From: Bog-473 sp963750075 | Lineage (GTDB): Bacteria; Actinomycetota; Acidimicrobiia; Acidimicrobiales; RAAP-2 | Assembly (NCBI GenBank): GCA_963750075.1 | Contig: CAVVPG010000005.1 | Span: 186,001 to 250,000 of the forward strand | Direction: 5' to 3' | DNA: 64,000 bases | Part shown: positions 33,491 to 42,621 of the stretch, one piece after another | Position numbering within the stretch: position 1 is the stretch's first letter | How the letters are laid out: the number at the start of each line of letters is the position of its first letter | The notes under the pieces: generated by a model | Databases searched by the model: none | Told to the model about the DNA's origin: nothing | The model's input: the letters and a program-made list of their open reading frames with translations, nothing else | Position numbers and translations under genes: made by a program

Positions 33491-35047
33491 ATGCGCTGGC
33501 GCCTCGGCCTCTGTGCTGCCGCCCTCGCCGTGGTTGCTGCGTCGTGCTCGGGATCCGGCCCCGCCGCGCCGGCCACCGAACGGGTGAGCGGTGGCCCCAC
33601 GGGGAGCTACGTCGTGAACCCGGGGATCCACAAGATCAAGCACATCGTGGTCATCATGCAGGAGAACCGCTCCTTCGACTCCTACTTCGGCACCTTCCCC
33701 GGGGCGGACGGGATCCCGATGAAGAACGGCGTGCCCACCGTGTGCGTCGACGACCCGCAGACGGGGCAGTGCGTCGCCCCCTACGCCGATCATGCGGACG
33801 TGAACGGCGGCGGGCCCCACTCGGCGCCGAACGCGACGGCGGACATCAACGGCGGGAAGATGGACGGCTTCATCGCACAGGCCGAGTCCGGCCGCAAGGG
33901 ATGCCTGGACCCAACCGACCCGGCCTGCACCAATTCTGCCAAGCCCGACGTGATGGGCTACCACACCCAGAGCGACATCCCGAACTATTGGACCTACGCC
34001 AAGGACTTCGTGCTGCAGGACCAGATGTTCGAGCCCAACGCGTCGTGGAGCCTGCCCGCCCACCTCTTCCTGGTGTCGGAGTGGTCGGCCTACTGCACGC
34101 AGCAGGGCAACCCGTCGAGCTGCGTCAACGCGCTGCAGACCAGGCCGGTGGAGCGGCCGCAGAACGCGCCGGCCGTCTACGGTGGCGAGGCCGGTCCCAA
34201 GAACAGCGGGATCAACGCGAAGCACCCCAACCGGCCCGCTGCGTCCGACCAGCCCGACTACGCCTGGACCGACCTGACCTACCTCCTGCACAAGCACCAC
34301 GTGAGCTGGGGCTACTACGTGGTGAGCGGGACGGAGCCCGACTGCGAGAACCCGGCGGCCGAGACGTGCGGGCCCGTCAACCAGAACGCCAACACGCCGG
34401 GCATCTGGAACCCGCTGCCCTGGTTCGACACGGTGCAGGCGGACCACCAGCTCGGCAACATCCAAGACGTCGACAACTTCTACGCGGCAGCCAAGAAGGG
34501 GACGCTGCCGGCGGTGTCGTGGGTCACGCCCTCGGGCGAGGTGAGTGAGCACCCGCCGGCCCCGGTCAGCTACGGGCAGAGCTACGTGACGAGCCTGATC
34601 AACGCCGTGATGCACAGCCCCGACTGGGACTCGACCGCGATCTTCCTGGCCTGGGACGACTGGGGTGGCTTCTACGACCACGTGGTGCCGCCTTCGGTCG
34701 ACGTGAACGGGTACGGGCTCCGTGTGCCCGGCATCGTGATCAGCCCCTACGCCAAGCAGGGGTACATCGACCATCAGACGCTCAGCTTCGATGCCTACGA
34801 CAAGTTCATCGAGGACGACTTCCTGGGGGGCCAGCGGCTGAACCCGGCCACCGACGGCCGGCCCGACCCACGGCCCGACGTGCGCGAGAACGAGAAGATC
34901 CTCGGCAACCTGGAGAGCGACTTCGACTTCACCCAGAGCCCACGCCCGCCGCTCATCCTGCCGGTGCACCCCAAGACGACGCTGACCGGAACCCCCAAAC
35001 CGTCGCAGGTGTCCGCCGCAGCCAAGGCCCCCGACAGCGACGGCTGA
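33491..35047 (+). CDS. Phosphoesterase-family lipoprotein (phospholipase C/acid phosphatase type)
   Basis: About 518 residues. The lipoprotein signal is MRWRLGLCAAALAVVAASCSG, the Cys marking the lipid-attachment site. The catalytic region begins KHIVVIMQENRSFDSYFGTF, with the Asn as the nucleophile-type residue of this family, and continues with HADVNGGG and DWDSTAIFLAWDDWGGFYDHVVPP, a metal-binding cluster near the end. This is the bacterial phospholipase C (PLC) family, relatives of which cleave phosphatidylcholine or sphingomyelin, or act as acid phosphatases. The open frame further upstream is not coding; ATG 33491 gives the natural signal peptide. Confidence 0.88.
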   Translation: MRWRLGLCAAALAVVAASCSGSGPAAPATERVSGGPTGSYVVNPGIHKIKHIVVIMQENRSFDSYFGTFPGADGIPMKNGVPTVCVDDPQTGQCVAPYADHADVNGGGPHSAPNATADINGGKMDGFIAQAESGRKGCLDPTDPACTNSAKPDVMGYHTQSDIPNYWTYAKDFVLQDQMFEPNASWSLPAHLFLVSEWSAYCTQQGNPSSCVNALQTRPVERPQNAPAVYGGEAGPKNSGINAKHPNRPAASDQPDYAWTDLTYLLHKHHVSWGYYVVSGTEPDCENPAAETCGPVNQNANTPGIWNPLPWFDTVQADHQLGNIQDVDNFYAAAKKGTLPAVSWVTPSGEVSEHPPAPVSYGQSYVTSLINAVMHSPDWDSTAIFLAWDDWGGFYDHVVPPSVDVNGYGLRVPGIVISPYAKQGYIDHQTLSFDAYDKFIEDDFLGGQRLNPATDGRPDPRPDVRENEKILGNLESDFDFTQSPRPPLILPVHPKTTLTGTPKPSQVSAAAKAPDSDG

Positions 35048-35056
35048 CCAGCTGCC

Positions 35057-35410
35057 TCAGAGGTCGAATGCCGTCGGGTGCCGGGGCTGGTAGAGCAGCA
35101 TCTCGCCGGCACGGGGGACCAGGAGCGGGATGGCGCGCCCGAAGCCGCGGTCCTCGACGTCGCCGGCGAAGCGGGCGCCCTTGGCGGTGAGGTCGGCCAC
35201 CGTCCGGTCGATGTCGTCGCATACGAGGGAGATCTCGTGGTGCGGCGCCCCGCCGTCGGCGGGATGGACGCCCATCTCCGACGGGCCCGTCCGGAAGATC
35301 AGCCAGCCCCCGCGGGCATCGACGTGGCGCCACCCGAGGACATCTCGGAAGAACGCACGCGCCGCGTCGGCGTCCTCGGCGTAGACCAGTGTGTGCACCC
35401 CGGTGATCAC
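35057..35410 (-). CDS. VOC family protein
   Basis: About 117 residues from GTG 35410, a single glyoxalase-fold module: VHTLVYAEDADAARAFFRDVLGW, then FRTGPSEMGVHPADGG, HHEISLVCDDIDRTVADLTAKGARF and AGEMLLYQPRHPTAF. His and Glu residues occur at the positions expected for the metal site. The longer frame upstream was rejected because it is Arg/Pro-rich and shadowed by the next gene's leader. No substrate can be proposed. Confidence 0.82.
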   Translation of the reverse strand: MITGVHTLVYAEDADAARAFFRDVLGWRHVDARGGWLIFRTGPSEMGVHPADGGAPHHEISLVCDDIDRTVADLTAKGARFAGDVEDRGFGRAIPLLVPRAGEMLLYQPRHPTAFDL

Positions 35411-35504
35411 GCAGCCGACACTACGGGGGCGGCGTCTCCCGTGCATGCGGTCCCAATCCGGCGCGCCCGGCCGGAAACGACGCGGGACTACGTTGGACCA
35501 CCTG

Positions 35505-36992
35505 ATGCGGGGCCCCGACGACCTCACCGACGCCGGCGTGGCGCGGAGGCCGGTACCGGTCACCGTGGTGGTGACGGTGGCGTTGGGTCTGGTCCTGCTG
35601 CTCGCCGGGTGCTCGCCCGGCGCGTCGGAGGCCGCCGGCGGCTCCGCGGACCCTACGCAGTCGGTGGCCCCCACACCGAACTACCCCAATGTGTGCGCAC
35701 CGGTGGGTGCCGACACCTCCCTCCCGTGCCTGCGGGTCACGCTGCAGGCCATCGACGACGCCCGGGCCAAGGAAGGCCTGCGCCCGATGCTGCTTCCGGC
35801 CGACTTCGCCCAGCTCACGGTCCCGGAGCAGCTCTTCGTGGCCGTCGACCGCGAACGCGTCGACCGACACCTCCCCCCGTTCACCGGCCTGGCGACGGCG
35901 CTCGACGAGAAGGCCCAGAACGGTGCCGACGCAGCGCGGCTGCCGCCCCGGCCGGACGCGGGCTATCCCTCGGTCGACACGGAATGGATCAGCGCGGTCG
36001 ACAACGGCCTCGACGCCGACTACCAGTGGATGTACGACGACGGCCCGAACAGCGGCGTGCCCGGATGTGCCGGCCGCCAGACTTCGGGGTGCTGGGCCGA
36101 CCGTCGCGTCGTGCTCGACCGGTTCGGCACCAGCCGGCTCGTCATGGGCGCCGCATTCGACCCGTCGAGCGACACCTCGCCCGGTGACCGAGGCGGATCC
36201 TCGCTCGCCGCGATGTTCGCCGTCGCCACTGCCCCACCCGGCACCGACGCCTACACCTGGAGACAGGCTCTTGCGGCCACGGCGGCGGGGACGCTCCCCC
36301 CGCTGCGGTCGATCCCGTCCTATGAGTCCGGCACCGGCATCCCGGACCCCCGCAGCAATGTGCAGCCGATGCCCGACTTCACGCAGGTATGCACGAACGG
36401 CCTCGACGACTCGGCCGCCTGCCTCGGCGCGGTCCTGGCCTCCGTCAACCACGCGCACGCGCTCGAGGGCATCCCGCCCATGGTGCTGCCGCCCGGCTTC
36501 GCCGAGCTGAGCGTGCCGGATCAGCTCTTCGTCGCCATCAACCTCGAGCGGGTCGATCGGGGCCTGGCGCCCTTCGGCGGACTGACCGCTGCCCTCGACG
36601 GGAACGCCCAGCAGGGGGCCGACGACGCCGGCGACCCACCCGACCCCGGGCCGGCCTACTTGCTCGACGACGCCGAGTGGGCCGGTGGCTCGTCGAACGG
36701 GCTCGACGCCGTCTACGGGTGGATGTACAACGACGGGTTCGACAGCGGCAACCTCGACTGCCAACGCCCGGAAGCTGCCGGATGCTGGGGACACCGCAAG
36801 GGCATCCTCGACGACTTCGGGGCGGGAGCCAACCTCGTCATGGGCGCCGCCGTCGATGCGACGGGTGACATCCACCACGGCGACTCCGGCGGCACCTCCA
36901 TGGCGGTCACCCTCGCCGTCGCCGACGCGCCGGCTCGTTCGTTGACGTACAGCTGGGCCCGGGTGTTGTCGACCTTGCCGCGTTCCCCCTGA
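35505..36992 (+). CDS. Lipoprotein with two tandem CAP/SCP-like domains
   Basis: About 495 residues. The N-terminus VTVVVTVALGLVLLLAGCSPG is a lipoprotein signal with LLLAGC as the lipobox. Two halves of about 180 residues each repeat the same pattern: LFVAVDRERVDRHLPPF and LFVAINLERVDRGLAPF; QWMYDDG and GWMYNDG; CWADRRVVLDRF and CWGHRKGILDDF; LVMGAAFD and LVMGAAVD. The second keeps the GHRKGIL motif of cysteine-rich secretory/CAP domains, the first has Ala-Asp in place of Gly-His. Function in such actinobacterial wall proteins is unclear. ATG 35505 follows a TACGTT hexamer by 10 nt. Confidence 0.75.
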   Translation: MRGPDDLTDAGVARRPVPVTVVVTVALGLVLLLAGCSPGASEAAGGSADPTQSVAPTPNYPNVCAPVGADTSLPCLRVTLQAIDDARAKEGLRPMLLPADFAQLTVPEQLFVAVDRERVDRHLPPFTGLATALDEKAQNGADAARLPPRPDAGYPSVDTEWISAVDNGLDADYQWMYDDGPNSGVPGCAGRQTSGCWADRRVVLDRFGTSRLVMGAAFDPSSDTSPGDRGGSSLAAMFAVATAPPGTDAYTWRQALAATAAGTLPPLRSIPSYESGTGIPDPRSNVQPMPDFTQVCTNGLDDSAACLGAVLASVNHAHALEGIPPMVLPPGFAELSVPDQLFVAINLERVDRGLAPFGGLTAALDGNAQQGADDAGDPPDPGPAYLLDDAEWAGGSSNGLDAVYGWMYNDGFDSGNLDCQRPEAAGCWGHRKGILDDFGAGANLVMGAAVDATGDIHHGDSGGTSMAVTLAVADAPARSLTYSWARVLSTLPRSP

Positions 36993-37032
36993 CGTGTCCG
37001 GCGCTCGCCGTCGTGGCTCGTAGTGTGGCAGC

Positions 37033-37377
37033 GTGCCCACGCAGCTCTACGTGAACCCCTCGTGCTCGAAATGCCGCACCGCGTTGTCACTGCTGGCGGA
37101 GCACGGCGTCGACGCGGAGGAGGTGCGCTACCTCGACGAGCCTCCCACCATGGCCGACCTGGAGCAGCTGATGCAGCTTCTGGGGATTCCGGACCCGCGT
37201 CTGATGATCCGGACAGGCGAACCCGTCTACGCAGAGCTGGGGCTGGGCGACTGCGGTCGCGACGAGCTGCTCGAGGCGATCACGCAGCATCCCATCCTGT
37301 TGGAGCGCCCGATCTTGGTCGTCGGAGACCGGGCGGTGATCGCCCGGCCTCCGCAGCGGGTGCTCGAGCTCCTCTGA
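37033..37377 (+). CDS. ArsC-family arsenate reductase-like protein
   Basis: 114 residues with a thioredoxin-type fold: QLYVNPSCSKCRTALSLL (catalytic-type Cys11, second Cys14), DEPPTMADLEQLMQLL, and PILLERPILVVGDRAVIARPPQRVLELL at the end, the usual substrate Arg region. ArsC (glutaredoxin-dependent arsenate reductase) and Spx/YfgD proteins share this outline, so arsenate activity is likely but not sure. No ars operon is nearby. TAGTGT six bases before the GTG start suggests a leaderless mRNA. Confidence 0.85.
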   Translation: MPTQLYVNPSCSKCRTALSLLAEHGVDAEEVRYLDEPPTMADLEQLMQLLGIPDPRLMIRTGEPVYAELGLGDCGRDELLEAITQHPILLERPILVVGDRAVIARPPQRVLELL

Positions 37378-37448
37378 GCGTCCCCCGCCGATCCGATGCG
37401 GGCCCTTAGGGTTGTCGCCGTCCCGCACGGTGGAAGGCGAGGAGGACA

Positions 37449-37910
37449 GTGACGACTTCTCTGGTGATCTTCGGGGTCCTCGGCATCGCCAGCACGGCCG
37501 TGGCGTTCTCGGCCAACCGGCGGCTCTTCGCCGGGGGCGCGGCCGGCGCCGTCACCCTGCTCGAAGGGGTCTACTACGCCGTTGGGCTGTCCTCCCTCTT
37601 CCTGGGCTGGTACTTCAACGTCCGCTACACGCACCTCTACGGGCACCGGGCCAACTACGTCAACTACACCAAGATGCTGTTCACCAACTGGGCGGCCGAC
37701 TCGGCGGCCCAGGACTACATCATCGTGAACGTCGTGCTCCTGCCCCTCTGGACCATCGTCGAGGGCGGCCGACGCGGCCTGAGGTGGGCGTGGATCTTCT
37801 TCGTCATGAGCCTGTTCACCAGCCTGGCGTTCGCCATGGCGTTCTTCCTGGCGTTCATGGAGCGCCAGCGGCGCTACAACCGGGAGCTCGTCCCCTCCAA
37901 CACGGCGTAG
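37449..37910 (+). CDS. DUF2834 family membrane protein
   Basis: 153 residues with four hydrophobic segments (about 2-18, 27-52, 86-103 and 113-138). Typical stretches are GVYYAVGLSSLFLGWYF and HRANYVNYTKMLFTNWAADSAAQDYIIVNV, matching DUF2834 proteins. GGCGAGGAGG precedes the GTG start. The 3' end overlaps the convergent oxidoreductase by 37 nt, so antisense overlap between their transcripts is expected. Function unknown. Confidence 0.8.
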   Translation: MTTSLVIFGVLGIASTAVAFSANRRLFAGGAAGAVTLLEGVYYAVGLSSLFLGWYFNVRYTHLYGHRANYVNYTKMLFTNWAADSAAQDYIIVNVVLLPLWTIVEGGRRGLRWAWIFFVMSLFTSLAFAMAFFLAFMERQRRYNRELVPSNTA

Positions 37911-39439
37911 CCGCAGTTGTAGCCGGGGATGAAGGTCACGCCGGGCCCCCCGTGGCACCCGGCCCCGCACAGGTAGAGGCCCTCGATCGGCACCGGGTTG
38001 TCGGGCCAACCCCGTGGCCCGGGACGGAAGGGGCCCATGAACTCGGGCTGGAGCAGCCCGTGGCAGAAGTCGCCGCCGGTGCAGCCGAACATGAGCTCAT
38101 AGGTGTAGGCGGGGTAGTTCAGCTGGCGCTCGACGAGGTCCGGGAAGTTCGGCGCCACCGATGCGATCTTGGCCACCATCCGCTCCGCCATCTGGTCGCG
38201 CAGGCGCCCCTGCGACTCACGGTCGGCTCCGATGGGCAGATAGAACGCGAAGCTGCTCGCGGCGTGCATGCCGGCCGGCGCGAGGCCGGGGTCGTCGAGC
38301 GAGGGGATCTGCAGGTTGAAGGAGGGGGATCCGGGCACCTCCCCGCGGACGCAGCCCTCGAAGTCGAGCTGCATCTGCTCGGCCGTGCCGAAGAACGTGA
38401 CGTTGCGCCCGTAGCGGCTGCCGTTCAGCTCCTCGTACGGGGCGCGGTACTCGGGCAACCCGCGCAGTGCGAAATGGGCCTGGAAGTACGCCGCCCGGTG
38501 GTCGATGGCGCTCACCCGGCGCACGAACGCCTCGGGCAGGGCGCCCGGATCGACCAGCTGGGTGAAGGTCGCGGTCGGGTCGAGATTCGAGACCACGACG
38601 GGCGCCGTGGCCACCTCGCCGTCGCCGAACTCGACGCCCTTGACCACACCGTCGTCGACGACGATGGCGGAGACCTTGACGTGGCGGCGCAGCTCGCCCC
38701 CGTGCCGTTCGAACAGCCCTCGCAGGTGGTCGGCGATGGTGCCCAGACCGCCGCGCACCTTGGACATCGTCGCGGTCCCCGGCGACGCCAGCGCAAACGC
38801 CAGGCACAGCGCACTGCCGGGTGAGTAGGGGCCCCGGAACGTGGAGTTGACGGCGAGGAAGCTCAACATGCTGCGGACGGGCGCGTGCTTCGACTTGTCG
38901 GGAAGGAAACGATCGACGACGTCCATCACGCTGCCGAACATCGCGACCCGGATCGCCTCGCGCTCCGCCTCGTTGGTGGCGCAGGCCCACATCTCGTCGA
39001 GCGACCTCGGCGGCCGGCGCACGTCGAAGCGGCCGATGGCCCGGGCGGGCGCCTCGGCCCAGGCCGCCACCTCCGCCATGCCCAGGACGGCGTCGATCCC
39101 GAGCGTGGCACCGAGATGCTCGAGGAGGCGCTCGGGGTCCGAATAGAGGAAGAGAGGCGGCTGGTCGTCGCCACCGATGCTGGCCGACTGGACCTCGGGC
39201 TCGTAGATGGGGCAGGACCCGAGGTCGAGCTCCTCGTAGACCTCGTTGGGCACCGGGAACTGGATGGAGCCGGCCAACTCGAACCGGTAGCCACGGATCA
39301 GCTCGGTGGTCGACGCCATCCCGCCGATGAAGTGGTTCTTCTCCAGGCAGAGCACGCGCAGGCCGCCACGGGCCATCACGGCGGCGGCCGTCAGACCGTT
39401 GTGCCCTGCACCGATGACGATGGCGTCGTAGTCCGGCAT
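37874..39439 (-). CDS. Phytoene desaturase-like FAD-dependent oxidoreductase
   Basis: About 521 residues. The FAD Rossmann motif is DAIVIGAGHNGLTAAAVMARGG, then LEKNHFIGGMASTTEL. The C-terminal FAD-binding motif is GLYLCGAGCHGGPGVTFIPGYNCG. This is the CrtI/PYROXD2 family of NAD(P)/FAD-dependent oxidoreductases, not the better-known phytoene desaturase itself; other carotenoid genes are absent. A hydride-transfer reaction on a hydrophobic substrate is the likely role. Start at ATG 39439, as the FAD motif follows at once. Confidence 0.85.
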   Translation of the reverse strand: MPDYDAIVIGAGHNGLTAAAVMARGGLRVLCLEKNHFIGGMASTTELIRGYRFELAGSIQFPVPNEVYEELDLGSCPIYEPEVQSASIGGDDQPPLFLYSDPERLLEHLGATLGIDAVLGMAEVAAWAEAPARAIGRFDVRRPPRSLDEMWACATNEAEREAIRVAMFGSVMDVVDRFLPDKSKHAPVRSMLSFLAVNSTFRGPYSPGSALCLAFALASPGTATMSKVRGGLGTIADHLRGLFERHGGELRRHVKVSAIVVDDGVVKGVEFGDGEVATAPVVVSNLDPTATFTQLVDPGALPEAFVRRVSAIDHRAAYFQAHFALRGLPEYRAPYEELNGSRYGRNVTFFGTAEQMQLDFEGCVRGEVPGSPSFNLQIPSLDDPGLAPAGMHAASSFAFYLPIGADRESQGRLRDQMAERMVAKIASVAPNFPDLVERQLNYPAYTYELMFGCTGGDFCHGLLQPEFMGPFRPGPRGWPDNPVPIEGLYLCGAGCHGGPGVTFIPGYNCGYAVLEGTSSRL

Positions 39440-39511
39440 GGGACGTGACTGTAGCCCGATGCCCCTCGACACTGACCGGGGTCGGGAGGTGGCCGACGGC
39501 AGGCCGGAGGC

Positions 39512-40799
39512 CTACGGGCGGGCGAGCGCTGACCCGCCGGCCTCGGTGGCCGAGAACCGCTCGGCGCACTGGTCCGAGCAGAAATAGACGCGTGCACCGT
39601 TCTGCACGACCGAGGCGGGGGCATGGGCGATTTCGACCTGCATCCCGCAGATCGGATCCCGGGCATACCCGTTCCCCCCGCCCAAGCGCTCCCTGTTCCG
39701 GTAGAGCCAGTACAGGACGCCGAACAGGACCAGGAAGACCAGGTTGAGGTACGTGGTGTAGTTCCAGGAGAAGTGTGCCTGTGCCACCGTCGTCGGCCGC
39801 ACGGTGGGCACGAGACCGGCGCCCCTGAACAGCAGCTCGGTGAGGAGCCCGGCGGTCGACATGAGCGCCCAGAACACCACGAGCATCCGCACCATGAGCC
39901 GGGTCCCGTAGTAGCGGCGATAGATCATCAGGAGGGGGAACGCGATGAGGTCCGCGAAGATGAAGGAGATGACGCCGCCGAACGAGATGCCGCCCTTCCA
40001 CAGTGCGGCGGCCAGCGGGACGTTGCCGATGGAGCAGACGAAACTGATGATGGCGATGAAGGGACCGACGATCACGTTCTCCACGCTCGTCCAGAACCCG
40101 TGACCCGTCAGGAAGACGGATTGCCACACCGAAGTGGGCACCAGGACGGCGAGGAAGCCGGCGACCGTGTAACCGATCACCAGCTCCCGCCGCAGCATGG
40201 TCAGGTCGGCCATGGTGTAGGTCGCGCTCGTCGGCCCACCCCGCCGGTGAGCGCAGTCGCGCCGACAGGGGTTCGGGGGCGCGCCCGGGGGACGGCGCCA
40301 GGTCGTGCCCGTGGCCGTCGCCGTTCTCGTTGCGCAGATGCTCCCGTGCCTCGACCACGACCCGGCCGCGCAGCCACAGCGCCCCCACGGTGGCGAGAAG
40401 GACGATCATGATGATGCCCCCGACGAATTCGCTCACGGCGAACTGCCAGCCCATCAGCACGATCAGGACGATGCCCAGCTCGATCACCAGGTTCGTCGAT
40501 GCGAACATGAAGACCATGGCGGCGATGTAGTCGGCGCCTCGCACCAGGAGCGACTTGGCCATGGCCGAGGCGGCATAGGAGCACGACGACGAGACCATGC
40601 CGTAGAGCGAGGCCCGCGCAACAGCCGGCGCGCCGTGGTCGCCGAGCCGCTGCTGCAGGGCGTCACGGCTCACGAAGGCCTGGACCGCACCGGACAGTCC
40701 GAAGCCCAGCACCAGGGGCCAAAGGGTCTCCCAGAACATGAAGAAGCCCTCGCGGAGCGAACGCCCGATGTCCACCAGGACGGTGGCGGTCGCGAGCAT
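39512..40799 (-). pseudogene. ArsP-type permease (DUF318) with C-terminal YHS domain, frameshifted
   Basis: Reads as two halves in different frames. The N-terminal half (40799 down to about 40230) has RDALQQRLGDHGAPAVARASLYGMVSSSCSYAASAMAKSLL and ends in LRSPAGWAD; it lacks a stop for 1.9 kb beyond, in a frame antisense to real genes. The C-terminal half (from about 40228 to 39512) continues ATYTMADLTMLRRELVIGYTVAGF, four more membrane segments and a YHS metal-binding domain (DPICGMQVEIAHAP, VYFCSDQC). The shift is one extra base near 40230. It may be a sequencing error, a decayed gene or two separate chains. Family members export organoarsenicals or other metal-related solutes. Directly downstream of csoR by 5 nt. 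Confidence 0.75.
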
Positions 40800-40804
40800 C
40801 TCTG

Positions 40805-41089
40805 TCAGGAGCGCACGAGCCGGCTGATGGCGGCCGAAGCTTCATTGAGCTTCTCTGCCGCCTCATCGCCGCCCTCGCGGACGGCATCCGACACGCAGTG
40901 CGCCAGGTGGTCATGGAGGAGCTCGAGCGCAACGGCCTGAAGGGCCTTCGTCGCGGCCGAGACCTGCTCGAGGATCTCGATGCAGTACCGGTCTTCGTCG
41001 ACCATGCCCTGCAGGCCACGCACCTGGCCCTCCACCCGTCGCAGGCGCTTCTGCAGCGCTTCCTTGTTCTCGATGTAGCCGGGTCGCAT
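40805..41089 (-). CDS. csoR: CsoR-family copper-sensing (or related metal/persulfide) repressor
   Basis: 94 residues, all helical. The copper-site triad is complete and in the same numbering as the M. tuberculosis CsoR: C36 (RYCIEIL), H61 (ELLHDHLA) and C65 (AHCV). The N-terminal LQKRLRRVEGQVRGLQGMVDED is the family hallmark. As apo-protein it would bind the palindrome at 41113..41146 and repress itself and the permease behind it. Other members sense nickel, formaldehyde or sulfane sulfur; C36-H61-C65 favours Cu(I). ATG 41089. Confidence 0.9.
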   Translation of the reverse strand: MRPGYIENKEALQKRLRRVEGQVRGLQGMVDEDRYCIEILEQVSAATKALQAVALELLHDHLAHCVSDAVREGGDEAAEKLNEASAAISRLVRS

Positions 41090-41112
41090 CGCACTCCCTT
41101 CGCCGGGTGGCT

Positions 41113-41146
41113 GCCTGATACTCTATACCCCTATAGGGTATCAGGC
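41113..41146. promoter_or_regulatory. CsoR operator/promoter
   Basis: A nested palindrome: outer arms GCCTGATAC and GTATCAGGC (9 bp, perfect), inner ATACCC-5 nt-GGGTAT (41125..41141), the classic shape of a CsoR site with G/C-tract half-sites. TATAGA on the minus strand (41127..41122) is a -10-like hexamer inside it, 33 nt before the csoR ATG. Binding here would block the csoR-permease operon. Confidence 0.8.
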
Positions 41147-41256
41147 ACCGGCGCGCCAGCCTGCCGCAATTGACGGGTTGGATCAGCCCAGGGCGTGTCC
41201 GGCGTCAGCCCTCGGCCGGGGTGCCCGGCGGTGGGGCCAGGCGGCCCACCAGTCCC

Positions 41257-42621
41257 TCAGCCTCCGAGGATGCCGAGCCCTTCGTCCCTCAGCCCCTTGG
41301 CTCGCGCCTCGGCGAAGTTCTCCAGCCACTCCCGCATCTCCTGGCTCCCGGAGTCGTCCGCCCAGCGCCGGGGCATGGCGGGGAACGAGTAGTCGGCGGG
41401 GAGCGGGGGCGGGGGGGGCTCCTTCGCCCGCCGGTCCATGGCGTCGGCAACGGCCGGTGCGAGGCGTGCGGTCTTCTTCCGGACCTGCGCCTCGTCGCGC
41501 TCCTTGAAGGCGGGGAGGACCTCCCGGCCGAAGAGCTCGAGCGACTCGCAGATGTGCTCGTGGCGGTTCCGGCCCGCCTGCAGGACGAAGATGACCTGGT
41601 CGACGCCCGCCTCCTCGAACCGTTCGAGGTACTCGCGCACCTGGGCGGGCGTCCCCGTCGCGCCCCGCAGGCCGGTGCGGTCGCCGGCCGCCAACTTGGC
41701 GCCGAGGCGCTCCTGGCGCAGGGCGATCTCGATCTCGGGGGAGTAGCCCTGCTGGCCCCGCCGGTCGAGGTACTCGCTCCAGACGTCCGTCGAGCCCGGG
41801 CGGTGCTCGCCGAAGACGTAGTAGTGCCCGAGCGAGTAGCCGAAGAAGTTGCCGCCCTCGAGGCCGCGGTCGAGCGCGACCCGCTCGTCGGGATGGCACA
41901 TCATCTGGGTGACGCAGGCGATGTTCGGGTTGACGTCGAGGCCGACGGGCACGCACCGCTCGGCGAGCGTCTGCTCGTAGTCGGCCACCCATTTCCTCGC
42001 CTCTTCCGGGTCGATGAAGGCGAAGGTCAGCGCGCCGATCCCCTTCTCGGCCGCCAGGAGGATGGTGTCACGCCGGGAGCAGGCCACCCACAGCGGAGGG
42101 TGCGGACGTTGCATCGGCTTGGGCACGACGTTGCGCGGCGGCATCTGCACGAAGCGGCCGTCGACGCCGCTGAACGGGGTCTCGGTCATGCACCGGAGCG
42201 CGACCTGCAGACCCTCCAGCCAGGCGTCGCGCTTCGTCACCGGGTCCACGAGGAAGCCTCCGAGCTCCGCCTCGGAGCCCGACTCCCCCGAACCGAACTC
42301 GACCCGGCCCCCGGAGAGGAGATCGAGCGTCGCCACCCGCTCCGCGGTGCGGGCGGGGTGGTTGTAGCCCGGCGCGGTCTGAACGATGCCGTGCCCGAGC
42401 CGGATGTCCTTCGTCCGCTGGCTGCAGGCGGCGAGGAAGACCTCCGGTGCCGAGGAGTGGCTGTACTCCTCGAGGAAGTGGTGCTCGACCTCCCACACGA
42501 CGTCGATGCCCAGCCGGTCGGCCAACTCGACCTGCTCGAGTGCGTCCTGCAGCAGCTGGTACTCGCTGTCCTCCTGCCACGGCCGGGGAAGCTGGTGCTC
42601 GTAGAAGACGCCGAACTTCAC
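41257..42621 (-). CDS. LLM-class flavin-dependent oxidoreductase (luciferase-like monooxygenase)
   Basis: About 454 residues from GTG 42621. TIM-barrel landmarks are FGVFYEHQLPRPW, DVVWEVEHHFLEEYSHSSAPEVFLAA, IRLGHGIVQTAPGYNHPARTAERVATLDLLSGGRVEFGSGESG, and GTPAQVREYLERFEEAGVDQVIFVLQAG. The N-terminal 370 residues match bacterial luciferase-like enzymes that use FMNH2 or F420H2. The C-terminal ~80 residues are Pro-rich and then helical, an extension rarely seen in the family. It overlaps the stop of the diiron-like gene upstream by 4 nt, so the two should act together on one pathway. Confidence 0.9.
   Translation of the reverse strand: MKFGVFYEHQLPRPWQEDSEYQLLQDALEQVELADRLGIDVVWEVEHHFLEEYSHSSAPEVFLAACSQRTKDIRLGHGIVQTAPGYNHPARTAERVATLDLLSGGRVEFGSGESGSEAELGGFLVDPVTKRDAWLEGLQVALRCMTETPFSGVDGRFVQMPPRNVVPKPMQRPHPPLWVACSRRDTILLAAEKGIGALTFAFIDPEEARKWVADYEQTLAERCVPVGLDVNPNIACVTQMMCHPDERVALDRGLEGGNFFGYSLGHYYVFGEHRPGSTDVWSEYLDRRGQQGYSPEIEIALRQERLGAKLAAGDRTGLRGATGTPAQVREYLERFEEAGVDQVIFVLQAGRNRHEHICESLELFGREVLPAFKERDEAQVRKKTARLAPAVADAMDRRAKEPPPPPLPADYSFPAMPRRWADDSGSQEMREWLENFAEARAKGLRDEGLGILGG

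Noticed and set aside
38841..39448. Plus-strand frames opposite the phytoene-desaturase-like gene
   Set aside because: The minus-strand gene has both FAD motifs in order, and the opposite frames have no recognisable domain.
38217..40213. Continuation of the permease N-terminal frame past the frameshift
   Set aside because: It becomes Arg/Pro/Gly-rich with no domain after GWADE and overlaps the oxidoreductase gene out of frame. The true continuation is in the other frame.
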